Assembly (NCBI GenBank): GCA_963377175.1
Contig: CAUJNA010002890.1
Coordinates: forward strand, 341,501-405,500
DNA length: 64,000 bases
Direction: 5' to 3'
Source of the DNA: Effrenium voratum
Lineage: Eukaryota > Sar > Dinophyceae > Suessiales > Symbiodiniaceae
A program made the translations under genes and the position numbers. Positions 40,866 to 51,905 of the stretch are shown piece after piece. Under the pieces are notes generated by a model that worked only from the letters and a program-made list of their open reading frames with translations, was not told the origin of the DNA and ran no database searches. Position 1 is the stretch's first letter. Each line of letters opens with the position of its first letter.

Positions 40866-41810
40866 TTGAATGGATCGAAGGGAAGGCTTGTTTGATTTTG
40901 AGCCTCGCTTCTGGGAAGCAAAGCTGAACATCACTTCTCTCGTGGTTGTTTGAAGGTGTTCCGGTGGGAAATCCCTCTATCAGAACCAGAGGTTCAAATC
41001 CCCGTAATTTTCCTCCTTTAAACATCACCTGATTTGTTGGCTTTGGTTTAGATTCCGAATTCCTGACCTTTCCGATTTGTTTCAGACAGATTTCCAGGTT
41101 GACGGCTATGAACCAGTCGACACATTGTTGGGCATACCCCGAGGTTGGGTCCAAGGTTTTTGAACAAAGGACAATTTGAAATGTCAGTTGACATTTTCCA
41201 CAAGGAGACCGTCGATCGTTTTCGACCTTGCGTTGGCACTAAAAAAACGGTTTCCTGCTATCCCGTTAAAGCCAACCAAAAGTGGGTTCCCCGGTGTCAA
41301 GTTTTTACCGTTCCACTCTTCTGGCACATTGCTTATCAGGGGCCCCCTAGAAAAGGAACCCTATTAGCCCATAACGGGCCTTGTTAGTCGCTAGCATCGC
41401 CCTATTGGCAATGCAGCAGTCGCAATATTTCCCTGTTTGGTCGTTTTAAGCATCACCCTCTTTGCTCATTTAAGGTGAGCTTCCCTCATAGGGGTGATTT
41501 TTTGAGAGGGAAGTATAGGGAGCCCTGTTAAATTGGGTGGCCCTCTATTCGGGGGGGGGCAACCATCAAAATGGAACCCTGGTCAAATAGAAAGATCTTA
41601 AAAACAAAAAAAACTGCGTATGTACTAACCCCCAGCTGTTTCTTTTTGAGCCAGCCACACCAAAAAGTCCAAACCTGCGTACTAATCCCAGCAGCTTCAT
41701 TTTGAACAGCCACACTTTAGGGTTTAGAGTCTTTCCTTGGACATGTTGTTCGCGGCCAAAAAGCACACAAAAAAAAGGGAACATCATAAAACAACCATGC
41801 GAGGCTTCAG

Positions 41811-41930
41811 ACGGTGGTGGGGGTGCTGTCGGTGTGCATCGTGGACCCTTTGGCGGGCATGACCTACGGCCACAACTTCGGGATCCGGGCGGTGCCCTCG
41901 CTGCTCATCGCGGTGATCATCGTGATCTGC
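41811..41930 (+). CDS. Transporter gene 1, candidate exon G
   Basis: The acceptor is GGCTTCAG|ACG. The phase-0 frame encodes TVVGVLSVCIVDPLAGMTYG, HNFGIRAV and a hydrophobic helix PSLLIAVIIVIC. This corresponds to helices 8-9 of nucleotide-sugar transporters (helix, short polar loop with Tyr, helix). A GC donor (TGC|GCGGCG) at 41931 keeps phase 0 to the next candidate exon. Confidence 0.55.
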
Positions 41931-43956
41931 GCGGCGCCGGGGATCGATTTGTGGGGCTAGCCGGAACCACCTTGGGGGGCGAGCCGGGAGGCCGTTCCGG
42001 TAGTAGGTTGGGTTTTGTTGAGACCAACGAAAGACCAACTAAGTTTTAGAGCCCGCCATTCCGGTAATAGGTTGGGTTCTAAGACCAACGAAAAACCAAC
42101 TGGGTTTTAGTGGTTTAACTTGACTTTTTAGATCCTTTGTAGTTGGTTTGGTGGTTGGATTTCCGTGATTTCACCCACTAACAGTTGAACTTTTAGCGGT
42201 GCATCTGCCAGTTGCCAAACCCATTTTTAACCCACTTGGGTAACCTGGGTATGGCTCGAAATCAAAGAGCTAGGGCAAACCGCAGGGTTTAGTCTTTGTT
42301 TCCATTTGCCACGGTGTTTGGGGTACCACTGTTTGAGCCACAGCCACGTTTTTCCGTGCTGTGCCAGCGGTTGCGACGGATCCCAAATCTGGCTTCTCCG
42401 GTGCTTCCAGGCGCTTGCTACAGCAAACGACTATAGGTGGTCAGGGGAAGCCATCCATGAACCTTAGCGGTAAGGATCCCGAAGGCTTACCAAACCGTAG
42501 CGAAACGCCCGGAAGCACCGGCTTTTCCATACCTGCCAAAGGTGCGGGGGCTCCGAGCAACCCAACCCATTGAGGGATGCTGATGACTTTTGCCGGAGGA
42601 ATAACGACCCCCACTTACCAGCTTGGCCGAACACCCGAGCAGTGTTTGTGCTGGTCGTGACCGGGTTTGTCCCGAAATATAGAGCCGCCGGACCGATGTA
42701 AAAGCGAAAACCCCCTTGTCTTCGGGCTTCCCCCCCCATTTCCGGCGAATCGAATCCTCCAAATCGAAGCCGGACAACCGACGAACCCGCTGGGAAACCA
42801 AAACACCTGTGGCCCGCTCGTTCGGGCAAAAGGTCGAGTCTGACCTGGCAGGGAAAAATCATTTGAAACGTGGTCAAAAGACTCCTATTGCCTAGGTAGA
42901 ACTACCTTGCCACTGTGTGATGCTCTAAAATGGATGACATGAGCACGCATGAAGAACCGGTGGGGCAGGAACCCACTGAGGTCGTCTCTGTCCTTCGACC
43001 GGAATACGCGAGGTAAGATCCGATTGCTTCGGGCCAACAGGGACGGTCGTCCACGTAGCAAGGATCCTCAATGACCGTGAGAACGTGGTTCCGAGTAAGG
43101 GAGCCTTTGGGAGGCATTTTGCCAAGGGCTGTTAGGACTTGAGAACTTTTTGCCAACTAATGAATTGGTTTTCCGAACTAAACCACTATATAAGAGTTAT
43201 TCACTTTTAGCAGGGGAGCAGAAAGCAACCGAGGAGCAATGACCATAGGCCAAAGAAACGGAGTTTGCAACACACACCCACTTGGGCGTGAGGCCAAGTT
43301 AGTAAGTTGGTAGTAGCCCAGCTATTGACCCGCTTATAGATCCCCTAAATGGAGTTCATTTTGAAATTACTGGGTTATAACCCAGGTGGCCAACCACCTA
43401 CTAGCTTGGCCGAACATCCACAGACAGATCATGTGAATTCAGAAACTGTTTGGGGGAGTTGACAGTTAGGGCCCCTGACATTGTGTTTTCCCCTTCAAGG
43501 GGAGGTCGATTGGTTGTTGTTGCATCAAAAGGTCTCTCCTCTAAGGGGTGATTTGGTCACAGCCATGTCACCAAATGATGATTCCCCACATTTCACCCGG
43601 GGAGACGCGCACCCCCCCTATAAAACTAAACTGGTTGGTTGATTTATGGGGTCAACAATTGTCGCCGGTAACAGGTCTCTCCTCTTTGGGTCTGTTTGTT
43701 GTTTGAGGTGAGGCTACCCTCTTTGGGGTGGACTTTAAAGGAATCCAAAGGGACCGTCCCCCCAAGAACAAGGTCGATGGGTTGTGGTTGAATCAAAAGA
43801 GGGGCGATTTGGATTTGAACCCAGGTTTCTGGTAGAAGCTAAATGGGAAACCACCCCTTAACCGGCCACCAGACCAGACCAGACCGGTACAGGCCATCAG
43901 ACCGGTACCAGGTCTCTCCTCCGAGCGATTCGGGCGATTCGGGAAAGCCATGTCAG
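41931..43956. other. Inferred intron between exons at 41811 and 43957
   Basis: Non-coding. It includes short duplicated text (GGTAGTAGGTTGGGTTTTG...GACCAACGAAAGACCAACT at about 41998 and 42063), a family-6-like piece near 42100-42210, a MITE-4 copy (about 43300-43430) and the repeated phrase TGGGGTCAACAATTGTCGCC (43648, also at 40598). Confidence 0.45.
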
Positions 43957-44022
43957 GTGCTTTTCCAGACGGGGCGCCTGAACATGAAGGCGATCCGGGA
44001 GGCCTCCGGCGTTCCCGCGCAG
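43957..44022 (+). CDS. Transporter gene 1, candidate exon (cytosolic tail start)
   Basis: The acceptor is CATGTCAG|GTG. The phase-0 frame reads VLFQTGRLNMKAIREASGVP, then AQ. Joined to the end of exon G it gives a helix that runs into a basic, polar tail. The donor would be GA (CAG|GAGGAG), a class documented in dinoflagellates. It is short, so confidence is moderate. Confidence 0.4.
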
Positions 44023-44955
44023 GAGGAGAGACCTGCGAAGAAAAAAAACCTCGACGTAGCCCAACAAAAAATGGGGAAGTTGGACCGGGACGCGAACCAA
44101 AATGGAGAAAAATGCGAAAAGGACGTGCCCAAATTTGTTGGATTTGGTTGAATTCCGTTCAAAATTGGGATTTGACAATGGATGGCTTGCTTTGTCTACG
44201 CCCACGTGAAGAAGCTTGGACGCCCTCAAGTACACCCAATCGAATCGATTCGAGGCCCAGCTGCCCACTTGCTTACTTTCTGGCGATTTGGCAACGGATC
44301 TTTGGGCTTTAACTTTTTGGGGATGCAGCGGCCCACAAAAGGAGGTGTTCTTTTAGAAAACCTGGGTTTCCATGGCAAATGAATGCTTCCTTGTTTAGTA
44401 GACTACCCCTGAAAAACAGGCCTTTGGAGCAGGTGTCCCCGAACCCATCTCGAACCGGCGGACTTGGTTTGGCTGTTTGCCAGGTTTGATTCAAAGGTTT
44501 AGGGCCACCTTTGGGGGGGAAGACACACTTTGCTGCCTCGGCCCAAAGCGAATCGACCGGATCGGACCTATTTGTTGGAACCTCGGTTCCGAAAAGTGAA
44601 CCTTGTGTAAGAAAAGGGGAATCGGGGGAGAATGTTGACCCCTGGTTAGTAACCCCCGATGCCGGCAATCAAGCAGAAAGGTCACCGTAAGGAATTCTGA
44701 CTAAAAAAGAGGCCTCCCTTCCAGGTCCTTTGGGAAAGTGGGTCAGGCGTTCCTATCTTTGTTTGTTTCTTTTGAGAGGGGGGAGAGGGGGGATGGGTTT
44801 GGAGGCGGGGCCGACTTCAAGCAACAACAAAGAAACAACATGTGTTTTATTATTATTGTGCTTTTTTTTTGTGGGGGGGGAAGTACAGTGCACATAAAAG
44901 GGGGTCTACTTTGCAGCCTTGTTTGGGGTGTTGGGTATGGGTTTGTTTGTTTGTT

Positions 44956-45106
44956 TGAGGGGGGAGGGGATGGGGAGGGGATGGTGAGGGGATGGTGAGG
45001 GGATGGGAGGAGATGGGGAGGGGATGGGGAGGGGATATGGGGAGGGGAAGAGGAGGGGATGGGGAGGGGGAGGGGGAGGGGAGGGGGAGGGGAGGGAAGG
45101 TGCGGA
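44956..45106. repeat. GGGGA-rich low-complexity tract
   Basis: Repeats of GGGGATGG and GGGGAGG with G-runs of four to five every few bases on the plus strand, a strong quadruplex candidate. A shorter similar tract lies at about 55276-55312. Confidence 0.9.
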
Positions 45107-45481
45107 GGAGAGGCCGACTTCAAGCAACAACATGTTTTGTTTCCCGTTTTTTTTGTGGGGGGGGGAGGTATAGTGCACTGAAGGGGGTCTACTTTGCAGC
45201 TTGGATATTGGTTTCGGCAAGCAACATAGACTCGTGTCCATGGCACCAGAAAAAGCCATCCTTTCGTTCCTATGTTTTCCTTGAAGGGAATCCCCTTCCG
45301 TTTCATTCCCAACACCCGGACGGTCATTCCCCACATATCGCACCAGGTGAAGAGAGACTGAGACCCTAAACAAGGACATACAGTATGAAGATGTGGACGC
45401 TTTGTCAAGAACACGTGGCCCTTCGGTCCCCCTTTGTTTCCCTTCAAACCAACCCCTCGTCGTACATGGTTCTCGTCCCAG

Positions 45482-45600
45482 GAGGTGGGCGGGATTCAGA
45501 GCGTGCGGCGCTTCTTCTGCCGGGAACGGACTCAGACGCGAACCCCGGAGGCCGGGTCGATTCGGAGGATGGTCCTCGGGGGGATCTTGGGCAGCGATAG
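45482..45600 (+). CDS. Transporter gene 1, possible tail exon
   Basis: The acceptor is GTCCCAG|GAG. The phase-0 frame reads EVGGIQSVRRFFCRERTQTR then TPEAGSIRRMVLGG: basic, with no helix, as in a cytosolic C-terminal tail. No stop codon is visible at a convincing place and the 3' limit is unknown. It could instead be the first exon of gene 2. Confidence 0.35.
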
Positions 45601-48600
45601 CACCAACATGGCCTTTATTAGGCTTGGGTGTATAAGCGTCTACCCTGGAATTCAATCCACCATGAAACCTATTGGGGGGGCGGGGTCATATAAACACCCT
45701 GGTATTCAAACCACAAGTGTAAACATATTGCGTTGGATTCATATTTCGCCATTGTTTACCGTCCGGGAGTTTAGTTTCATCCTCTAAATTGGGTCCTTGT
45801 CCGTCTTTTCATGCGGGTTGAATCCTAGAGTATGGGATAGCCTGGGATTCAATCCACCATTAAACCCTATTGGGGGGCACCTAGGGTAGAGGATTTGCAG
45901 GAAGGCCGTGTCCGGGGTTTATATTCTTAGCTTCTCCTAGGCTTTTCGATGTGATCTTCAGAGTTGGAACCTCAATTTCCAGCCGTGGATACCCTTTTTC
46001 ATGGGTTTTAAAGGGAAACCAACAGGACAACCCAAATCCAAAAACACACACCTAAATATCTTGATTGCTATTGAGCAAGGAACCTCCGCCCGGCTTGCAG
46101 ACGCTCCCCGAATCCTGATGTCCATTTCGGGCTTCCAGTCCGGATGTCCGCCCCGGGCGAGTTCTTTTTTGTAGAAACTCCAGGAGCCCCCCTAAAAAGG
46201 CCGATGAACATGTCACACCCAAGAAACGCATGCAGTCTTTTTCGGGGAAACGCTCTTTCCACTGCCTTTGCCGTTCTTATCCTTCTTCTCGTGATCCTGC
46301 GCTTGGGCTATTGGCAAGACAGGTGCTGCTGGAGGTTCGTTGTCACCCTTTTTACGATGTTTTGCAAGGTAGGCACGATACAATCACAGGTTTTTGAGGC
46401 CCTAGTACCAAGTCTTCTCCAGGGGGGGGAAGCTGAGCTCACAGATGAGATCCACTCTGGGTCCAAGCGTTCGGGCCACCCGGATCCCTGTGACATTTGG
46501 TTTCTACCTTGCCTTGGGGATGGAAGGCACTCTCCCTCAGAGGATCTCGAGCCAGGTAACCCACTGACTGGTGGGAGGGTATGTGAGGCACCTAGCGCCT
46601 CCAGTGGATTGGTGGCTGGGGTAGGTTCTGCTCACGGAAGGTATTTCCTGGGATTTCTTAAACTTTGGTGCATGTTGCTTGGATGTTAGGACTTTAACTT
46701 TTTGCCAACGAATGGGTTTTCCACAGACTTTTAGCAGGGGGGCAGAAAGCAACCGAGTAAAGAAAACCTCCCATCCGCTCACGTAAAAAGGTGGAACACA
46801 CTATGCCTCGAACCTTCAGGCGGGCAACCCATGGTATGTGAGGGACTGCCTCCAGTGGGATGGTGGGGGGCTTTGAACCCGACCTTCTGAAACCACAGGG
46901 AAGGTACACCCGAACCTCCAAACCGCCAATCCAAGCCACGCTTGCTGGTGCTCAGGCAATGAGCGAGGTGTTGAGAATGAATTCCGGAAGTGGATTCCTC
47001 GAAGGAAACCCCTTTGCGCAACCGGATGGGCTTCTCTCGGGCTCATTCCAACTCACTCCCTGAGAACCACACAACTTGGTGGTTCCCAGCCATCCGGTTC
47101 CTTAGCTTTCCAGCCTTTTAGATCTTTTTAGATCTTTTAATTTTAGATCTTTTTAGCGGTAGTTTCCGAATTTCACCCACTAAAAGTTAGTCCCTTTTCG
47201 CGGGGGATCGGAAGACGGGCCGCCCAGTTTAGTGAATAGTTTCCATTTCGCCCACTCAAAAGTTCAGCTTTTAGCGGATCGGAAATCGGGCAGCCCAGTA
47301 CCAACCCACTCCCTGAGCTGGGTGTTGAGCATACGAACCGGAAGTGGATTCCCTCAAATCTGCAGACAACAAATGGTCATGGGTCAAAAGCCAAATCGTA
47401 CCCTCAGTGAACATTCCAATCCAACCACTAAAATAGGTTCTAAAATGGGTGGTGAATTCACCAATCCCCCAAAATGGGATATTGTCAAAGGAAACCAACT
47501 CGGAACCTCATTCCAAGTCACTCCCTGAGAACCTGGTTTACCTGGTGGTTTCATCATCTACCAGGGTCATCTATTTCCCCTAAAAGGACACCTATGCGCT
47601 AAAAGGTATTCCCTTTTAGCGCGGGAACGGAAACCGGGCCGCCCAGTTCAGTGAATAGTTTCCATTTCGCCCACTCAAAAGTTCAGCTTTTAGCGGATCG
47701 GACATCGGGCAGCCCAGTACCAACCCACTCCCTGAGCTGGGTGTTGAGCATACGAACCGGAAGTGGATTCCCTCAAATCTGCAGACAACAAATGGTCATG
47801 GGTCAAAAGCCAAATCGTACCCTCAGTGAACATTCCAATCCAACCACTAAAATAGGTTCTAAAATGGGTGGTGAATTCACCAATCCCCCAAAATGGGATA
47901 TTGTCAAAGGAAACCAACTCGGAACCTCATTCCAAGTCACTCCCTGAGAACCTGGTTTACCTGGTGGTTTCATCATCTACCAGGGTCATCTATTTCCCCT
48001 AAAAGGACACCTATGCGCTAAAAGGTATTCCCTTTTAGCGGGGGAACGGAAACCGGGCCGCCCAGTTCAGTGAATAGTTTCCATTTCGCCCACTCAAAAG
48101 TTCAGCTTTTAGCGGATCGGACATCGGGCCCAGTAACCCACTCGAGAACCACCAAACCGAAGCTGCAGCCAGGCCGCGGCCCAGTCCGGCGGGCTCATGA
48201 AGTACTGCCTGCCCGCCCCTCGCCTCGGTTTTCGGACGAGGGGATGTCCCCCCCCCAAAAAAAAAGAGGCAGGCGCAGGCTCGGAGGTTCAGAAGTTCAG
48301 AGGTCAGGGACAAAATTTTAGGGTTGATTCCTTTGCCATTCTTTTCAACCAAGGTTCTTTGCAAAAAATGGATCTGTTTCCCTGGGTTTTTGAGGGTTTC
48401 CTGAAAAGAAGGATCCCTGGAAGCAATGGGGAAGGTAGCCCTAGAAAAAGGGTTTGTCTCCAAATAGGAATCGGACCCCCCGAAAAAGGGCATGGTTCTC
48501 CTTTCACGTCCGCCAACACCAACGGGTCCCAAAAGCCTCAAACAAAAAGACGCAGGATCGCGATAAGCGTTGCTGTAGCTCTGGAAAACCAGGGGATTTC

Positions 48601-49494
48601 TAGTTTCAATAGGATTGGGTGTTCACATATTTATATCCTTCGGGGAGGCTTAACCCTAGAGTCCAACCCCACTAAAACAATGGCAAGGACCCTGAACGGT
48701 AAGGAATGGCTACATGAAACCAACCACTGTTTAATGGTTTCAATCTCATGAAGAGAGGCTTTACATGGAACCCAGGGGGTTGGAGTTGCCCTCAGTAAAC
48801 TGTGGTTACAACCGACGTACCCGTTGGCAACGAACATCCAAGTAGCTACTTGGGTGTTATAACCCAGTCAAAAACGGCCCCGTGCAGTGGAGTTGACCTT
48901 GTTGTTGGGTTGTAATCCGGATGGCCTTTTCCACTTACTAACTTGGCGAATCAAACATCCAAGTAGAAGCCGGTAAATTGCGGGTTCCCAAGAGGCTGGG
49001 CGCTTCTTTTGGCTATGGCTATGTGATTCCTTGCGATTTACGGCGACGCGGTAGTTGGCAGTATTGGTTTAACCAGTGGCCTTTTCAGGGTTAGGAAGGG
49101 AAAACAAAAGGACACCACCAATTTTGGAGTGTCCGATTCCGTTTTTTGACACACACACACACACACGGTATTCATGCGGGTTGCCCAAGAAGTAGGGGCC
49201 ATTTTTCTGCTATCACGAACATGGCACCTACCGGCGGCACGGGGGCCGAGAAGGAACTGGTCATATGTTTGACCACTATGTTCCTTCCGTACCTGCCGAT
49301 CAAGTTCTTAGGCCTTCCACTTGGATGGTCAACTACTTGGATACACCCGAAACTGACCTGGTTTGGAGAAGGATGCTCTAAATCAAATTGTATTTGTGCG
49401 TGCCAACGTCAGGTAAGGGCAACTGGTTGGTTGGTCCCCTTACCATTATAACCTGCCTGACGTCAAAGAACATCCAAGAGTCGCCGGCTTTCAG
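45601..49494. other. Region between transporter genes 1 and 2
   Basis: The gene boundary must lie near here but no promoter or terminator is recognisable. It contains two copies of a GATTCAATCCACCAT(G/T)AAACC phrase (45650, 45848), a degenerate MITE-2 (about 46941-47070), the 419-bp duplication, and a GC-rich island at 48166-48240 whose frame includes SGGLMKYCLPAP, possibly an early exon of gene 2. A MITE-4 copy lies at 48846-48966. Confidence 0.4.
47226..48136. repeat. 419-bp tandem duplication with partial third copy
   Basis: The segment from GTTTAGTGAATAGTTTCC (about 47226) recurs at about 47645 with the same 419-bp text and a few changes (GGAAATCGG versus GGACATCGG, GCGCGGGAACGG versus GCGGGGGAACGG). 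A third copy begins at about 48064 and breaks off after ACATCGGGC near 48130. Apparent twin frames of 98 codons are a by-product. Confidence 0.95.
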
Positions 49495-49570
49495 GTGCTG
49501 TACATCGTGTCCAACGCCTTGCAGACTGAGCTTCAGCGTCTCGGCTTCTTGCGGCGGAGAGCGACTCGAA
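49495..49570 (+). CDS. Transporter gene 2, candidate exon J
   Basis: The acceptor is GGCTTTCAG|GTG. The frame reads VLYIVSNALQTELQRLGFLR, a helix followed by basic residues, as expected for helix 1 of the fold. The end is uncertain; several GC/GA donors are possible. Confidence 0.4.
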
Positions 49571-50488
49571 CTCGAAGCGCCTTCCAAGCCGATGGGTGTG
49601 TCTCTGAGTGTGGTGAAATGTGGTTTTTTAGTTTTATTTTCCAAAGGGGTCCAGACGAGTCTGGGGCAGTCAAGGTTTCAAAAGGTGATCACCTTGTATT
49701 TCTTCCATTTGGTGAATTGAATATTTGTTCATTGTCTGCTGTTGGCTTTAAAGGCAATCAATTTCAGTAAGTATGTTCTATATGTTTCCAGGGGACGTAA
49801 CAAACGCACATGGAGGTTTACTCCCCTACCTGAGTGCTCGTTTCGCCAAATTAGGTGGATATGGCCACCTAGAGTACAGCCCACTATTCGGTTTAATCCT
49901 GCTTGGAGCTTATAACCAAGTTATAGCTCAGGTTACTAGCAACTTATTATCTTGGCCGAACACCCAAGTACAAATTAGCGGAAGGAACCAAAATCAAAGG
50001 TCCGATTCCCAAAAGGAGTATCCTCTACAAATGATGGTTGGTAGGCTTCCATGTTAATCTTTCAGGCTTGGCATGTAAATGGGTCCTTGGTTGTCTTTCG
50101 TTTAGTGGGAATCGGTTGAACTCGTTCGGGTGACTGCTTCTCCATAGGTGTCCTCTTCAGGTTAGTTTGATTACAATTGATGGCACTGGGTTAGATAGGT
50201 TAAATTATTCCGTTTGCCAGGGTCATCTAGTCTTGCCAAAAAGGCCACCTATGTGAAACCCTAGGGATTAAGCCATATTGACCATATGTTCATGTCTGTT
50301 TTTGAGGGAACCCCTTTGTGGTGGGCTTGAAAGGGACACCCAAAGGACTTCAAAGGACAGCCCCACCGTTTTAGGAATTCGGGTCAACCCTATGTGCATG
50401 TCCGAATTTGAGGGAACCCCTTTGTGATAAGTTTGAAAGGGACACCCAAAGGACAACCCACCGTTTTAGGAACGCGGGTCCTCGCGAG

Positions 50489-50607
50489 GAACACGGTTTC
50501 TGCGAACCGCTTCTTCGTGCCGCAGAGTCTGCAAGTGGGCATTCCACTTTGCGGGATGGGCCTCGCGAGCGCCCTCACGCTGAACATCTACGGTGCCCTC
50601 GACCCAA
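50489..50607 (+). CDS. Transporter gene 2, candidate exon K
   Basis: GC-rich island. From codon 50490 it reads NTVSANRFFVPQSLQVGIPL then CGMGLASALTLNIYGALDPS. The acceptor may be GCGAG|G (50487-50488) or TTTTAG|G (50468-50469), both open. It supplies a helix after a polar stretch, plausible as helix 2. I could not find a donor in the phase needed for exon L, so an intermediate exon may be missing. Confidence 0.45.
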
Positions 50608-51035
50608 GTGGAGGTGCCCTTTGTTTGGAGTTGGTACTCCCCCTTTTGTGGGTTTCAAAGGGATACCAAACGGATACCCCTACCATGTTGGGGGTTTCTG
50701 AAGAAGACGACACACCTAGGTGGGAGGGTCTACCATTTGGTGGTTTCAAGGCTTTTTGGAACGAGATGCCTAACAGAATCGGGATCAAACCACCATTGAA
50801 GCAAGGGTTGGGTTTATATTTCACCACCATTGTTTACTCTTGAGGAGAAACCCATCATCTAAATTGGGTCCCTTGGGCCATTCTTTGAATGGGAATCCCG
50901 AAGCCTTTTTGTTGCTCCTTGCCTCGAGAGGGTGTCTGATGTCGCTTGCACTGTAGCAGTTGACAAGGATCCCAACTAGGTACAGTACCGGGTATTTACC
51001 CACCCGCAAGTCGAAGTGGTTTTACCCCCGCCAAC

Positions 51036-51905
51036 ATGGTAAGAACACCCGCTGAAGTGCACCCGCTCAGCGCTGCACACACGCATGCCAAATGGTAAGA
51101 ACACCCGCTGAAGTGCACCCGCTCAGCGCTGCACACACGCATGCCAAATGGTAAGAACACCCGCTGAAGTGCACCCGCTCAGCGCTGCACACACGCATGC
51201 CAAATGGTAAGAACACCCGCTGAAGTGCACCCGCTCAGCGCTGCACACACGCATGCCAAATGGTAAGAACACCCGCTGAAGTGCACCCGCTCAGCGCTGC
51301 ACACACGCATGCCAAATGGTAAGAACACCCGCTGAAGTGCACCCGCTCAGCGCTGCACACACGCATGCCAAAAGTTAAGAACACCCGCTGAAGTGCACCC
51401 GCTCAGCGCNNNNNNNNNNNNNNNNNNNNNNNNNNNNNNNNNNNNNNNNNNNNNNNNNNNNNNNNNNNNNNNNNNNNNNNNNNNNNNNNNNNNNNNNNNN
51501 NNNNNNNNNGCCAAATGGTCAGAACACCCGCTGAGGTGCACCCGCTCAGCACTGCGCACACGCATGCCAAACATGAACACCTGCTGAAAGTGCACTACCA
51601 GCGCTGCAGCCACACGCATGCCACAAATGGTAAGAACACCTGCTGAAAGTGCACCTGCCCAGCGCTGCACACATGCATGCTGCCGGTAAGAACACCCGCT
51701 GAAGTGCACCCGCTCAGCGCTGCACACACGCATGCCAAATGGTAAGCACCCGCTGGAAGTGCACCCCTCGGCACTGGAGCCATATGGTAAGAACACCCGC
51801 TGAAGCGCACCCGCTAAATGGTAAGAACACCCGCTGAAGTGCGCCCGCTTTGCGCTGCACACACGCATGCCAAATGGTAAGAACACCCGCTGAAGTGCAC
51901 CCGCT
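51036..51905. repeat. 56-bp satellite interrupted by an assembly gap
   Basis: The unit AAATGGTAAGAACACCCGCTG...CACACGCATGCC repeats every 56 bp from about 51036 to the gap, with near-identity. After the gap (51510 on) the units are shorter and more varied. Frames over it are artefacts. Confidence 0.95.
51410..51509. other. Assembly gap (100 N)
   Basis: Exactly 100 ambiguous bases inside the 56-bp array. The round number implies a placeholder, so the true array length is unknown. Confidence 0.99.

Noticed and set aside
44743..45655. Pro/Ser-rich minus-strand frames
   Set aside because: They are translations of the GGGGA-rich tract on the opposite strand.
47232..47947. Pair of paralogous 98-codon genes
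   Set aside because: They are identical frames in the 419-bp tandem duplication, composed of dispersed repeat text, with no recognisable protein.
51347..51886. Minus-strand frame across the gap
   Set aside because: It crosses 100 N and is a translation of the 56-bp satellite.
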